38,866 bases of DNA from an uncultured Bacillaceae bacterium (GTDB taxonomy: Bacteria > Bacillota > Bacilli > Bacillales > Caldibacillaceae). The translations under genes and the position numbers were made by a program. The stretch spans positions 1 to 38,866 of the forward strand of contig CALGAD010000135.1 of the NCBI GenBank assembly GCA_937951955.1. Direction: 5' to 3'. The notes beneath the pieces were generated by a model that did not search any database, was not told the origin of the DNA, and saw nothing but the letters and a program-made list of their open reading frames with translations. Shown piece after piece: positions 8,248-16,303 of this stretch (position 1 is its first letter; every line of letters begins with the position of its first letter).

Positions 8248-9126
8248 CTACACTTTCTCCCGAATGTTTTTTCCAAGTATTCCGGAAGGCCGGAAAAGCA
8301 AGATAAGAATCAGGATAATAAAGGCGACGGCATCCCGCCACGAGGAATACCCGAAGGAACTAACAGCTGTTTCGACGATTCCGAGTAAAAAGCCGCCGAA
8401 CATCGCACCGGGAATAATTCCTATCCCGCCGAGAACGGCAGCGATAAATGCCTTTAATCCCGGAATTATACCCATCAACGGATCAATTCGCGTATAGTAA
8501 ATGCCGAATATGACTCCAGCTGCTCCGGCCAGTGCCGAGCCGATGGCAAAAGTTGCGCTGATCGTGTTGTCGACATTAATGCCCATCAGTCTGGCGGCAT
8601 CTTGATCAATGGAGACCGCCCGCATCGCTTTACCGATTTTCGTACGATGGACAATAAATTGCAATAATATCATCAGGATTATTGTAACGACCAATATCCA
8701 GATTGATTGGCTGGAAACTTTAGCCCCAAGGATTTCAAAGTTTGTTCGCGGTAAAACATCTTTCGGATATGATTCAAGTTGAGCGCCGCGAAAATAGATG
8801 ACAACGTATTCTATAAACAAGGAAACCCCAATTGCCGTCGTTAATGCCGCAATTCGGGTGGATTGGCGCAGCCGTTTATAGGCTACCCGTTCGATAATCA
8901 CACCGAGAAGGGAACAAACAGCCATGGCGAGTAAAAGGGCTGGAATAAAACTGAGTTCTAATACGGTGATGGCATAAAAGCCGGTAAAAGCCCCGATCAT
9001 AAACACATCCCCGTGGGCGAAATTAATTAATTTTATAATGCCATAGACCATTGTATAACCGAGGGCAATCAGGGCATAAATGCTGCCGACGGAAATCCCA
9101 TTGATGATTTGCTGAACCCATTCCAT
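8248..9126 (-). CDS. livH: Branched-chain amino acid ABC permease LivH
   Basis: The 292-residue integral membrane protein starts with the typical LivH segment QQIINGISVGSIYALIALGY, then INFAHGDVFMIGAF and, near the C-terminus, GLKAFIAAVLGGIGIIPGAM. A GAGGAGG ribosome site lies seven bases before the ATG. It partners LivM. It is separated from livK by 66 bases that hold a perfect hairpin, and it abuts livM with no gap. Confidence 0.95.
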   Translation of the reverse strand: MEWVQQIINGISVGSIYALIALGYTMVYGIIKLINFAHGDVFMIGAFTGFYAITVLELSFIPALLLAMAVCSLLGVIIERVAYKRLRQSTRIAALTTAIGVSLFIEYVVIYFRGAQLESYPKDVLPRTNFEILGAKVSSQSIWILVVTIILMILLQFIVHRTKIGKAMRAVSIDQDAARLMGINVDNTISATFAIGSALAGAAGVIFGIYYTRIDPLMGIIPGLKAFIAAVLGGIGIIPGAMFGGFLLGIVETAVSSFGYSSWRDAVAFIILILILLFRPSGILGKNIREKV

Positions 9127-9154
9127 ACATATCCTCCTCTACTTGTGAAAGTGG

Positions 9155-9182
9155 AAAATGGGAGGATAGCGCCTCCCATTTT
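9155..9182 (-). terminator. Perfect hairpin between livK and livH (attenuator or mRNA stabiliser)
   Basis: AAAATGGGAGG (9155-9165) pairs perfectly with CCTCCCATTTT (9172-9182) around a six-base loop, 10 bases after the livK stop codon. On the minus strand it is followed by only the T residues of the stem. It is placed to raise the yield of binding protein relative to the membrane genes, by partial termination or by protecting the livK mRNA 3' end. Confidence 0.6.
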
Positions 9183-9192
9183 GTGTGGAGTT

Positions 9193-10362
9193 TTACGGAT
9201 CGATTTTTGCTTTAAACACTTGCTCACCATTTACGTATTCGAGGATTGTTGCGGACTTAATCGGGTTATGATTCTCATCAATCGTGACTGTTCCGGTTAA
9301 GAGCTCCAATCCTTCCGTTGCTTCAAGAGCTTCTTTAACAGCGGCAGTTTCCAGGCTGCCAGCTCGTTCAATCGCATCTTTCAGTAAATAGATCGCATCG
9401 TATCCGAGAGCATTAAAGGCATCCGGTGATTTTCCATTGTACTTTTCTCCGAATTTTTTGACAAATTCTTGAATTTTTTCATCCGGATCCTGCGAAGAAT
9501 AGTGGTTTGTAATAAATGTGTTATTTAATGCGTCCGGTCCGGCTAATTCAATCAAGCGCGGTGAATCCCAGCCGTCAGCTCCCATGAGCGGCACATCAAT
9601 ACCAAGCTCTCTTGCTTGTGCGACGATGAGTCCAACTTCTTCATAATAAGCCGGGATATAAATGAAATCCGGATTCGTTCCAGCAATTCTTGTTAATGTT
9701 GTCCGGAAATCCGTATCGCCGGCGACAAAGGATTCTTCAGAAACAATCGTTCCGCCTAATGATTCGAACGTATCGATAAAACTGGCTGCCAATCCCTGGG
9801 AATAGTCACTGGCATTGTCAATATATACGGCAGCGTTGCTTACCCCTAATTCTTCTATCGCAAACTGGGCTGCAATTTCACCCTGGAAAGGATCGATGTA
9901 GGATACACGGAATACGTATTCATTTACGGAGCCATCCTCGTTAACGGTTAAATCCGGGCTCGTTCCGGACGGGGTGATTAATAAAGTTTCTGTATCATTG
10001 GCAATTTCAATTTGTGCTTTCGTATTGCCACTTGTCGCAGCCCCCATGATCGCAAAAACATTTTCCTCACTTGTTAGTCGTGTTGCCGCACTTGCTGCTT
10101 CCGCGGCATCGGATTTATTGTCGATTTCCGTAACGACAATTTCTTTTCCATCAATTCCACCATTTTCATTAAGTTCCTCAATGGCTAAGTCCATTCCCTC
10201 CTTCAGCGATTGCCCGTAGGAAGAGACGCCACCGGAAAGTTCCAGGTTCAATCCTAATTTGATGACATCGTCACCACCGGAGGTTTGGCCGCCTGAACAG
10301 GCAGCTAAAAGCATTCCGCACAACCCTGCTGTAAGAAGTAGTTTGAAAAACTTTCGCCTCAT
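9193..10362 (-). CDS. livK: Branched-chain amino acid ABC substrate-binding lipoprotein
   Basis: The 389-residue protein begins with a basic, hydrophobic signal and a lipobox LLAAC with Cys22 as the lipidation site, followed by SGG-rich linker residues. The mature part is a periplasmic-binding-protein type I fold of the LivJ/LivK family: IKLGLNLELSGGVSSYGQS near the N-terminus, MGAATSGNTKAQ, ITPSGTSPDLT, and FNALGYDAIYLLKDAI near the C-terminus. It delivers substrate to LivHMGF at the outer membrane face. A strong ribosome site (AAAGGGGAAGGTG) precedes the ATG. First gene of the operon. Exact ligand cannot be read from sequence. Confidence 0.93.
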   Translation of the reverse strand: MRRKFFKLLLTAGLCGMLLAACSGGQTSGGDDVIKLGLNLELSGGVSSYGQSLKEGMDLAIEELNENGGIDGKEIVVTEIDNKSDAAEAASAATRLTSEENVFAIMGAATSGNTKAQIEIANDTETLLITPSGTSPDLTVNEDGSVNEYVFRVSYIDPFQGEIAAQFAIEELGVSNAAVYIDNASDYSQGLAASFIDTFESLGGTIVSEESFVAGDTDFRTTLTRIAGTNPDFIYIPAYYEEVGLIVAQARELGIDVPLMGADGWDSPRLIELAGPDALNNTFITNHYSSQDPDEKIQEFVKKFGEKYNGKSPDAFNALGYDAIYLLKDAIERAGSLETAAVKEALEATEGLELLTGTVTIDENHNPIKSATILEYVNGEQVFKAKIDP

Positions 10363-10407
10363 ACACCTTCCCCTTTCTCATGTTTTATCCATTCATAAAA
10401 TTAAATG

Positions 10408-10436
10408 ATTAAAGCAATGTACTATTTAATTAGCAA
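10408..10436 (-). promoter_or_regulatory. Possible sigma-A promoter of livKHMGF
   Basis: On the minus strand TTGCTA (10436-10431) and TTTAAT (10413-10408) are 17 bases apart, with a start of transcription expected about 40 bases before livK. The match to consensus is moderate. I looked for a CodY box (AATTTTCWGAAAATT) and found none convincing. Confidence 0.35.
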
Positions 10437-10489
10437 TATTCTAAACTAAAATCTATCTTTCGTCTAGTTAAAAAATTCTAAAAAAATAA

Positions 10490-10516
10490 AAAAAGAGGAC
10501 AGATTTTCCTCTTTTT
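10490..10516. terminator. Bidirectional terminator between lytH and livK
   Basis: AAAAAGAGGA (10490-10499) pairs with TCCTCTTTTT (10507-10516). The minus strand continues with a T-rich tract, which suits termination of lytH. Confidence 0.65.
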
Positions 10517-10691
10517 CGTAGTACTATTGAATCTTTATTTTTTTAAACTATTGGTTTTGCTTTTCCGATAACGGAACGGTGGAAAATATTGACAAGGGGC
10601 AAAAAAGTTTGCTCACGGTATATCGAGTTTATGTTCCGGCAATTCTTATGGAACGGGTAATAAACAGCATTGAACATCATTCTTTTGCCGA

Positions 10692-11687
10692 TCACTTTTT
10701 CTTATTCCTCGTTTCCCGTTCCCACTTTTTTAAATGGGGAAATGGATCGAAGGACCATTCTGTCCGGCCGTTATCTTTGTACAAGCCAAAATGAAGGTGG
10801 GGCGGGAATTTACCTGAGGTTCCCGGCGGTCCGTAACCGGAGCTACCTACACTACCAATCGGCTGACCAGGAGTCACGATATCACCAATTTTTAATCCTT
10901 CGGCAAATCCATTCAAATGGGCAAAATAATGATACGTATTGTTTATATCACGGATTCCAATCCGCCAGCCTCCGTAACGATTCCAGCCCTTCATCTCGAC
11001 AATTCCGTAACATGTGGAGTACACCGTGACACCATATCCGCTGAAGATATCCGTTCCTTCGTGAATGCGTCTGCCGCCCCAGCCGCGGGCATGTCCCCAC
11101 GTACTCCGATAACTATAATTAACGTGTAGGGGAAGCGGGAAATGCTTTTCATCCAGGTCCAAAGTTTGAAAGTTTTTATACATGCGGGCATATCCACTAA
11201 TTAATCCAACCGTTTTATCTCTTTGATAATAATCCCACAGTCCGATGCGAATGTGGTCATGATCGGTTCCGTATTGTTGCAGAAAATGGGCAATGGCAAA
11301 GAGGACATCTTCATCATCGTTTCGATTCGCTTTTCCATCCCCATTCCCATCGACGCCCAGGCCATCAAAAAAACGAATTCGCTGGGGATTGGTGTCATCG
11401 AGATTCGGATTGAGAGGCCCGCTCCAGACTTCAGGGGTTATGTAGATGCCGGTTAATCCTTCCGGCTTCGGAAGGTCCTTCCTTACAGCGCGAATATTTC
11501 TTTCATATTGATCGATAGCTGCGATATAATACCAGGGGATATTGCTAATGGCTTCGGTTTTTTTATATAATTCCATTCGTTTTGCGAATATTTCTTGTTG
11601 CTCGGTTGTTGCCGCATATGCCCGATATGGCAACAATAGTATTGTCCCTATGAAGAGAAGAGATAAAACAAAGCACCTTGCTGGCAC
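10692..11687 (-). CDS. lytH: Sporulation L-Ala-D-Glu endopeptidase LytH (M23 family)
   Basis: This is the LytH/YunA cell-wall peptidase that trims spore cortex peptidoglycan to single L-alanine side chains. The C-terminal M23 (LytM) domain shows zinc and catalytic motifs: the GRRIHEGTD block and PPHLHFGLY. The N-terminal part contains the conserved YIAAIDQYERNIR and FDGLGVDGNGDGKANRNDDED segments. The start is taken as GTG at 11687, because AAAGGAGGT lies six bases before it and a hydrophobic export signal follows at once. An in-frame ATG at 11738 has no ribosome site and lies upstream of the promoter -10 element. The protein is therefore 331 residues. It lies divergent from yutD. Confidence 0.93.
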   Translation of the reverse strand: MPARCFVLSLLFIGTILLLPYRAYAATTEQQEIFAKRMELYKKTEAISNIPWYYIAAIDQYERNIRAVRKDLPKPEGLTGIYITPEVWSGPLNPNLDDTNPQRIRFFDGLGVDGNGDGKANRNDDEDVLFAIAHFLQQYGTDHDHIRIGLWDYYQRDKTVGLISGYARMYKNFQTLDLDEKHFPLPLHVNYSYRSTWGHARGWGGRRIHEGTDIFSGYGVTVYSTCYGIVEMKGWNRYGGWRIGIRDINNTYHYFAHLNGFAEGLKIGDIVTPGQPIGSVGSSGYGPPGTSGKFPPHLHFGLYKDNGRTEWSFDPFPHLKKWERETRNKKK

Positions 11688-11711
11688 CGGTGTACCTCCT
11701 TTCGCTAACGT

Positions 11712-11720
11712 TAGTGTATG
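11712..11720 (-). promoter_or_regulatory. Sigma-K type -10 element of lytH
   Basis: CATACACTA on the minus strand fits the sigma-K -10 consensus CATAnnnTA exactly. lytH is a late mother-cell gene under sigma-K in B. subtilis. The expected AC of the -35 region is not seen at 16-17 bases, so an activator such as GerE may be needed. A 10-base palindrome CTAACGTTAG (11704-11713) overlaps its downstream edge. Confidence 0.5.
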
Positions 11721-11793
11721 AGTTAATATCCTTTTCATTTATGATAAATTTTGCCAGCAACAATCCATATAACCGTACCAATTCATTTGTCTA

Positions 11794-11824
11794 TTGATAA
11801 AAGAGAATGGAAATCAGTTATAAT
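11794..11824 (+). promoter_or_regulatory. Probable sigma-A promoter of yutD
   Basis: TTGATA (11794-11799) and a perfect TATAAT (11819-11824) lie upstream of yutD. Their 19-base spacing is longer than ideal. The start of transcription would lie about 25 bases before the yutD ATG. Confidence 0.45.
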
Positions 11825-11854
11825 AAATGTAGATCACGTAGAAAGGGTGATGAT

Positions 11855-12133
11855 ATGGTTTGCATACATAATAATTGCTACGAATTGGTAGAAGAATATA
11901 AAAACGGTTTTGACGAGCAAGCCTTCCGTGATCGATATTCTGAAATATTGAATCGCTACGATTACATCGTGGGCGATTGGGGATATGGACAGCTGCGCCT
12001 GAAAGGGTTTTTTGATGACCGCAATCAAAAAGCCACCTTTGACACAAAAATCAGCACATTATCCGAATATTTGTATGAATATTGTAATTTCGGATGCCCG
12101 TACTTTGTTTTAAAAAAGGTAGATAAACGCTGA
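11855..12133 (+). CDS. yutD: YutD family protein
   Basis: This short soluble protein of about 92 residues matches the YutD family: CYELVEEYKNGFDEQAFRDRY, then YDYIVGDWGYGQLRLKGFFDD and the Cys-containing tail YEYCNFGCPYFVLKK. The start is set at ATG 11855, which follows GAAAGGGTGA. The frame is open 16 codons further upstream, but that part runs through the -10 region. No function is established. It leads the yutD-yutE-yutF cluster, conserved in many Bacillales. Confidence 0.87.
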   Translation: MVCIHNNCYELVEEYKNGFDEQAFRDRYSEILNRYDYIVGDWGYGQLRLKGFFDDRNQKATFDTKISTLSEYLYEYCNFGCPYFVLKKVDKR

Positions 12134-12181
12134 GTAACAAGAGCGGATGAAATCGGATATCGGAATGAAAGGGGTAAAAAT

Positions 12182-12622
12182 ATGTATTTCGTTGATCGAA
12201 AAAAGCTAGAGGCGACATTGCAATTTATCGAACGGCAGACCGCTACTTTTGAAAATTTGACGAAAATCTCCGGACCGATTGAAAAAAATGCACTGGAACG
12301 GATCGTTCATTCTACTATCGAAGCGGTGATTGATGTTGGCAATGCGTTAATAGACGGGTTTATCATGCGTGATCCAGGAAGTTATCATGATATTATCGAT
12401 ATCATGCTCGATGAAAAGGTAATTACAGACGATATGGAAAAACAGTTAAAAAATATCATCGATTTAAGAAAGCCATTGGTCCAGGAATATATATCGCTTG
12501 ACCATGAAATGATATACAGGACAATGAAAGATAATCTAGAAGCAGTGAAAAAATTCCCTGAAAAAGTGCGGTATTTTTTAGCCCATGAAGATGTGGCGGT
12601 TACAGCTTTTAAACGGGACTAG
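12182..12622 (+). CDS. yutE: YutE, HepT-like DUF86 protein
   Basis: The 146-residue helical protein belongs to the DUF86/HepT-like family, whose toxin members carry an R-x4-H-x-Y RNase motif. Here the motif reads R96-KPLV-Q101-E-Y103, so the histidine is replaced by glutamine. No MntA-type nucleotidyltransferase antitoxin is adjacent. That argues for a house-keeping role or a non-toxic relative rather than a working toxin. ATG follows AAAGGGG at good spacing. It is 18 bases ahead of yutF, so the two are probably co-transcribed. Confidence 0.87.
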   Translation: MYFVDRKKLEATLQFIERQTATFENLTKISGPIEKNALERIVHSTIEAVIDVGNALIDGFIMRDPGSYHDIIDIMLDEKVITDDMEKQLKNIIDLRKPLVQEYISLDHEMIYRTMKDNLEAVKKFPEKVRYFLAHEDVAVTAFKRD

Positions 12623-12640
12623 TGATGTAGGAGTGAAGAG

Positions 12641-13405
12641 ATGAAGTATAAAGCTTACTTGATAGATTTAGACGGAACGATGTACAAAGGTACAGAAAAA
12701 ATACCGGAGGCGGCAGGATTTGTCCAGACTTTAAACGAAAAAGGAATTCCGTATTTGTTTGTGACGAACAATTCGACGCAAACTCCGGAGACAGTCGCCC
12801 AAAAATTACGGGATTTCGATATCCCGGCGGAAAAAGAACAAGTGTTTACAACGGCGATGGCTACCGCTGAATTTGTCAGTGAAAAATGGCCAGACGCCCG
12901 TATTTTTTTTACGGGAGAAGAAGGCTTGGAACTGGCTTTGAAGGAAAAAGGATTCTCCTTCGCCGGGGAAGATGCGGATGTCGTCATCATCGGCTTGGAC
13001 AGGCAAGTGACGTATGAAAAATTCGCCGTTGCCTGTTTAGCCGTTCGCAATGGCGCCGTTTTCCTTTCGACGAATGCGGATGTGGCTTTACCGACAGAAC
13101 GGGGCTTCCTGCCGGGAAATGGTTCTCTCACCGCCCTCGTGCGGGAATCAACGCAAAAAGAACCCATCTTTATCGGTAAACCGGAACCGACGATTATTGA
13201 AATGGCATTGAAGGTCATCGGGGCGAGGAAGGAAGAAACCCTCATCGTCGGAGATAATTATGATACGGATATTTTAGCCGGAATCAATGCCGGTATCGAT
13301 ACGTTATTAGTACATACGGGGGTCACAACGAAAGAACACTTAAAAAAGGTGGACAAACAGCCAACGTATTCGATCGATAGTTTGGCTGATTGGGATTTTC
13401 TGTAA
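12641..13405 (+). CDS. yutF: HAD-family phosphatase YutF (NagD/PNPase-like)
   Basis: The 254-residue protein is a HAD superfamily hydrolase of the NagD type with a C2 cap. Motifs: LIDLDGTMYKG with nucleophile D9 and acid D11, VTNNS (41-45), K180 in FIGKPEP, and GDNYDTDI (204-211) binding Mg2+. Family members dephosphorylate small sugar or nucleotide phosphates; the natural substrate of YutF is not defined. The start codon follows GAGTGAAGAG. It ends before a strong bidirectional terminator shared with the convergent yutG. Confidence 0.92.
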   Translation: MKYKAYLIDLDGTMYKGTEKIPEAAGFVQTLNEKGIPYLFVTNNSTQTPETVAQKLRDFDIPAEKEQVFTTAMATAEFVSEKWPDARIFFTGEEGLELALKEKGFSFAGEDADVVIIGLDRQVTYEKFAVACLAVRNGAVFLSTNADVALPTERGFLPGNGSLTALVRESTQKEPIFIGKPEPTIIEMALKVIGARKEETLIVGDNYDTDILAGINAGIDTLLVHTGVTTKEHLKKVDKQPTYSIDSLADWDFL

Positions 13406-13436
13406 TACAAATAAATAGAATTCTCCACTAAAAGAC

Positions 13437-13478
13437 GAAAAACCGCTTTTTCCACTGTTCGGAAAAAGCGGTTTTTCC
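13437..13478. terminator. Bidirectional terminator between yutF and yutG
   Basis: A 16-17 base-pair stem, GAAAAACCGCTTTTTCC against GGAAAAAGCGGTTTTTC, closes on a short loop at 13454-13460. T-runs lie on both strands. The right arm reaches the yutG stop codon. Confidence 0.88.
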
Positions 13479-13984
13479 TATTCTACGTTCGCTGAGCGAT
13501 GGGCAAGGCGACTTGAGGCAGCGGCTGCGATTGCGCCCACAATATCATCGAGAAACGTGTTGCACTTGCCATTGCTTTTATCGTTTAATTCTTTTAATAT
13601 TCCCGGTTTCTTTTTATCGATATAGCCATAATTTGTAAAACCTATCGATCCGTAAATATTCACGATGGAAAAAGCGAAGATTTCATCGATTCCATAAAGG
13701 CTTTCATCCGTACGCAAGATCGATTGCAAAGGTTCTGATAGGACGCCTTTTTCAGCCAGCATATCTAGTTCAATGCCGGTAATAATCGCGTTTTGGACTT
13801 CCCGTTTTGACAGTACGGCTTCCACATTTTCAACACAGTCTTCCATCGTTAACCCGTCATGGTAATCTTTTTGTAAGAAATAGACTAATTCGGCAATATC
13901 GTTAACGGACACACCCCGCTCCTTTAACAATTGCCTCGCTTTAGCCTCTGTTTGAAAAATTTTTTCTTTACTTTCTGGCAACAT
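13478..13984 (-). CDS. yutG: YutG, PgpA-like phosphatidylglycerophosphatase family protein
   Basis: The 168-residue protein has the PgpA-like fold seen in YutG: an N-terminal ERGVSVNDIAELVYFLQ segment, GIELDMLAEKG, IVNIYGSIGFTNYGYIDKKKPG and the C-terminal LDDIVGAIAAAASSRLAHR. The start is ATG 13984, eight bases after GAAGGTG. The open frame extends much further upstream but without a ribosome site and with unrelated composition. PgpA enzymes dephosphorylate phosphatidylglycerophosphate. Activity of YutG itself is inferred only from family. Confidence 0.85.
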   Translation of the reverse strand: MLPESKEKIFQTEAKARQLLKERGVSVNDIAELVYFLQKDYHDGLTMEDCVENVEAVLSKREVQNAIITGIELDMLAEKGVLSEPLQSILRTDESLYGIDEIFAFSIVNIYGSIGFTNYGYIDKKKPGILKELNDKSNGKCNTFLDDIVGAIAAAASSRLAHRSANVE

Positions 13985-14182
13985 TTTCACCTTCTTTATA
14001 AACAGTTTTTGCACTTCTAAAAAAAAACATGCATGTAATAAGGAAATTGCCATGTGCTGGCAAAAAAGCACCAGGTAAACATATACATCATTATAACAGT
14101 TTACTGAAAGATTCAAAAATAACGGATTGGTTCGCTTTACAAGAGGTGTAAATATTATATCAATTCTGAAGGAGGAAGGTGA

Positions 14183-15187
14183 ATGAATGCGGAGGTTTTG
14201 TTCGAAAATTATGGTCTGAAACCTTATGTATTTTTTTCTTTTTCTGGGTATCCGGCCTTTCAAGATCACCTCGTCCTGTATCTTGTCATCGAGGTGTTTG
14301 AAAAGGACGAACAGGAACTATACGAGCGGTTTTTATTGACGGAGCACTTGCGGAGTCGCCATGAGCCGTTTGTTCCTTCATTTGTTCCGAACAAGGAAGG
14401 CAATTATATAAGTAGAATGGATGATCGATTTTACCTTTTGTTAAAACTGGAACAGTGGCAGAGGGAAACACAAGTACTAACAGGGGCTGAACTGGCCCGA
14501 TTTCACTATCATGGTTTTCATTTTTCCGGAGAAATATCATCGTTAAATCGACTTGGCCGCTGGCAAGAGTATTGGGAAGTGCGTCTGACCCAGCTAGAAA
14601 AGATGCATGAAAAAGTTTTACGAACGGATCTGGCAACGAAATTTGATGAATCGTTTGTTCTATCCTTCCCCTATTATGCCGGTCTGGCGGAAAATGCTCT
14701 CCAATATTTCACCGATACGATCCTCGATACACCCCTGGGAACTTTTGATCGTGGTACGATTTGTCATGAACGATTCAACGCGAATACATGGTCAGAGAAA
14801 AGTCTCTGGAAAAACCCGTTCGATTGGGTATTCGATCATCCCGCAAGAGATCTGGCCGAGTATATTCGCCCGTTTATTTTACAAGAGGGCGCGGGACTAC
14901 AACATGCCCGCACGTTTTTAAAAGAATACCAAACCTATCTTCCGTTATCCAGCATGACATGGCGTCTGCTCTATTCCCGGCTGTTATTCCCCATCCATTA
15001 TTTTGAAATAGTAGAGGACTATTATTTTTATCCGGAAAAGAAAGAAAAGGAAGTGCTTTTTAACAGACTACAAAGATATCTGGCGATCAGTGAGAAATAC
15101 GAAAGGATACTCGGAGATTTTCAACGCATCTTTGATGTGTCAATCGAGAGGACGGACCTCCCGATACCCGAGTGGCTAGTAAAATAA
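14183..15187 (+). CDS. yutH: Spore coat-associated protein YutH (CotS-like kinase fold)
   Basis: The 334-residue soluble protein matches YutH, a spore-coat associated relative of CotS/aminoglycoside-phosphotransferase folds. Segments seen are LTGAELARFHYHGF near residue 100, FDRGTICHERFNANTWSEKS near 193, and NPFDWVFDHPARDLAEYIR near 216. CHERF and DWVFDHPARDLAEY occupy the positions of the catalytic HxD-type loop and DFD-type metal site, but canonical residues are changed, so kinase activity is doubtful. The ATG follows GAAGGAGGAAGGTGA. It is divergent from yutG. Sporulation-specific expression is known in B. subtilis; no clear sigma-E box was found here. Confidence 0.87.
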   Translation: MNAEVLFENYGLKPYVFFSFSGYPAFQDHLVLYLVIEVFEKDEQELYERFLLTEHLRSRHEPFVPSFVPNKEGNYISRMDDRFYLLLKLEQWQRETQVLTGAELARFHYHGFHFSGEISSLNRLGRWQEYWEVRLTQLEKMHEKVLRTDLATKFDESFVLSFPYYAGLAENALQYFTDTILDTPLGTFDRGTICHERFNANTWSEKSLWKNPFDWVFDHPARDLAEYIRPFILQEGAGLQHARTFLKEYQTYLPLSSMTWRLLYSRLLFPIHYFEIVEDYYFYPEKKEKEVLFNRLQRYLAISEKYERILGDFQRIFDVSIERTDLPIPEWLVK

Positions 15188-15251
15188 TGGTCATATCCCT
15201 CTTCTATAGGTTAAAATGAAGAAAGAGAGACTACAGAAGAGGTGACTTGCA

Positions 15252-16232
15252 TTGACGAAACCTTATATTTATATAACAAGAAAACTTCCTGATGCGATCA
15301 TCGAGAAGTTCCAGAATTTTGCTGAAACCCATGTTTGGGATCATGAAGAAGAACCGGTTCCGCGGGAGGTCTTATTACAAGAGGCAGAAAAAGCGGATGC
15401 TTTATTAACGATGTTATCGGACCGGATTGATGAAGAAGTTCTGGGAGTGGCCAAAAATTTAAAAGTCGTCGCTAATTTAGCTGTTGGTTTTGATAATATT
15501 GATGTTCAGGCAGCAACGAAAAGAGGTATTGCCGTTTGCAATACCCCGGATATTTTAACCGATACGACGGCGGATTTAGCCTTTTCTTTAATGTTAATGA
15601 CGGCAAGACGGCTTCCTGAAGCAGTCGAATGTGTAAAAACCGGTCAATGGAAAAGCTGGAGCCCGCTATTTATGGCTGGTGGTGATGTCCATCATAAAAC
15701 TCTCGGTATCGTTGGAATGGGTAAAATCGGTGAAGCGGTTGCCAAACGGGCCCTTGGCTTTGAGATGAAAGTGCTCTATCATAATCGGAACCGTAAACTG
15801 GAAGCGGAGAAAAATTTAGGAGTCGAATATCGTTCATTTGATGACTTAGTCCAGGAGTCCGATTTCGTTTTATGTTTAACGCCGCTGACGGAAGAAACGA
15901 AGGGTATGTTTACCCTCGATGTATTTAAGAAGATGAAGAAAACCGCCTATTTCATCAATGTAGGTCGGGGAGCGGTTGTCGTTGAGGAAGATTTAATCGA
16001 GGCGTTAAAAACCGGTGAAATTGCCGGCGCTGGCCTTGATGTGTTTGCAAAAGAACCGATTGATGCGGACCATCCGTTATTACAGTTTGATAATGTTGTC
16101 GCGCTTCCGCATATCGGCAGTGCATCCGTTGAAACACGGATGAAGATGATGGAACGCTGCTACGAAAATATTAAAGCGATCCTTGAAGGAAAGGACCCTG
16201 TAAATATCCTCAATGAAGAAGCCCTTCGTTAA
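15252..16232 (+). CDS. D-isomer 2-hydroxyacid dehydrogenase (glyoxylate/hydroxypyruvate reductase type)
   Basis: The 326-residue NAD(P)H-dependent dehydrogenase contains the nucleotide loop GMGKIG (155-160) and the catalytic triad R239 (INVGRGA), E268 (FAKEP) and H287 (LPHIGS). Similarity is to the glyoxylate/hydroxypyruvate reductase (GyaR) branch, which reduces glyoxylate or hydroxypyruvate to the hydroxyacid. HNRNRK after the second strand suggests NADPH preference, an inference. Translation begins at TTG 15252, seven bases after GAGGTGA; a TTG at 15247 is out of frame. It is a single-gene unit ending in a hairpin that belongs to an inverted-repeat element. Confidence 0.91.
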   Translation: MTKPYIYITRKLPDAIIEKFQNFAETHVWDHEEEPVPREVLLQEAEKADALLTMLSDRIDEEVLGVAKNLKVVANLAVGFDNIDVQAATKRGIAVCNTPDILTDTTADLAFSLMLMTARRLPEAVECVKTGQWKSWSPLFMAGGDVHHKTLGIVGMGKIGEAVAKRALGFEMKVLYHNRNRKLEAEKNLGVEYRSFDDLVQESDFVLCLTPLTEETKGMFTLDVFKKMKKTAYFINVGRGAVVVEEDLIEALKTGEIAGAGLDVFAKEPIDADHPLLQFDNVVALPHIGSASVETRMKMMERCYENIKAILEGKDPVNILNEEALR

Positions 16233-16257
16233 AGGAATTTGCTAATAAAAAATAAAA

Positions 16258-16303
16258 GGGGCTGTCCAAAAAGTCGTATTTTCGACTTTTGGATGCCCTT
16301 TTT
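16258..16303 (+). terminator. Terminator of the dehydrogenase gene
   Basis: GGGC (16259-16262) and TCCAAAAAGTCG (16265-16276) pair with CGACTTTTGGA (16283-16293) and GCCC (16295-16298), leaving a six-base loop, and TTTTT follows. The left arm is also the left inverted repeat of the element at 16258-16379. Confidence 0.8.

Larger units (their letters stand above)
10363..10691. other. Non-coding interval between livK and lytH
   Basis: It holds the liv promoter candidate and the terminator hairpin described separately. The rest (about 10517-10691) shows no site or convincing gene. A plus-strand frame beginning near 10579 runs into lytH antisense and lacks a ribosome site. Confidence 0.6.

Noticed and set aside
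10363..10560. CodY box upstream of livK
   Set aside because: The best match to AATTTTCWGAAAATT has about five mismatches in very A/T-rich DNA.
10579..11029. Plus-strand frames opposite lytH
   Set aside because: They are shadows of the lytH coding sequence, which has clear M23 motifs on the minus strand.
12182..12622. HepT-MntA type toxin-antitoxin pair
   Set aside because: No nucleotidyltransferase gene is adjacent; yutF is a HAD phosphatase and the toxin motif is altered.
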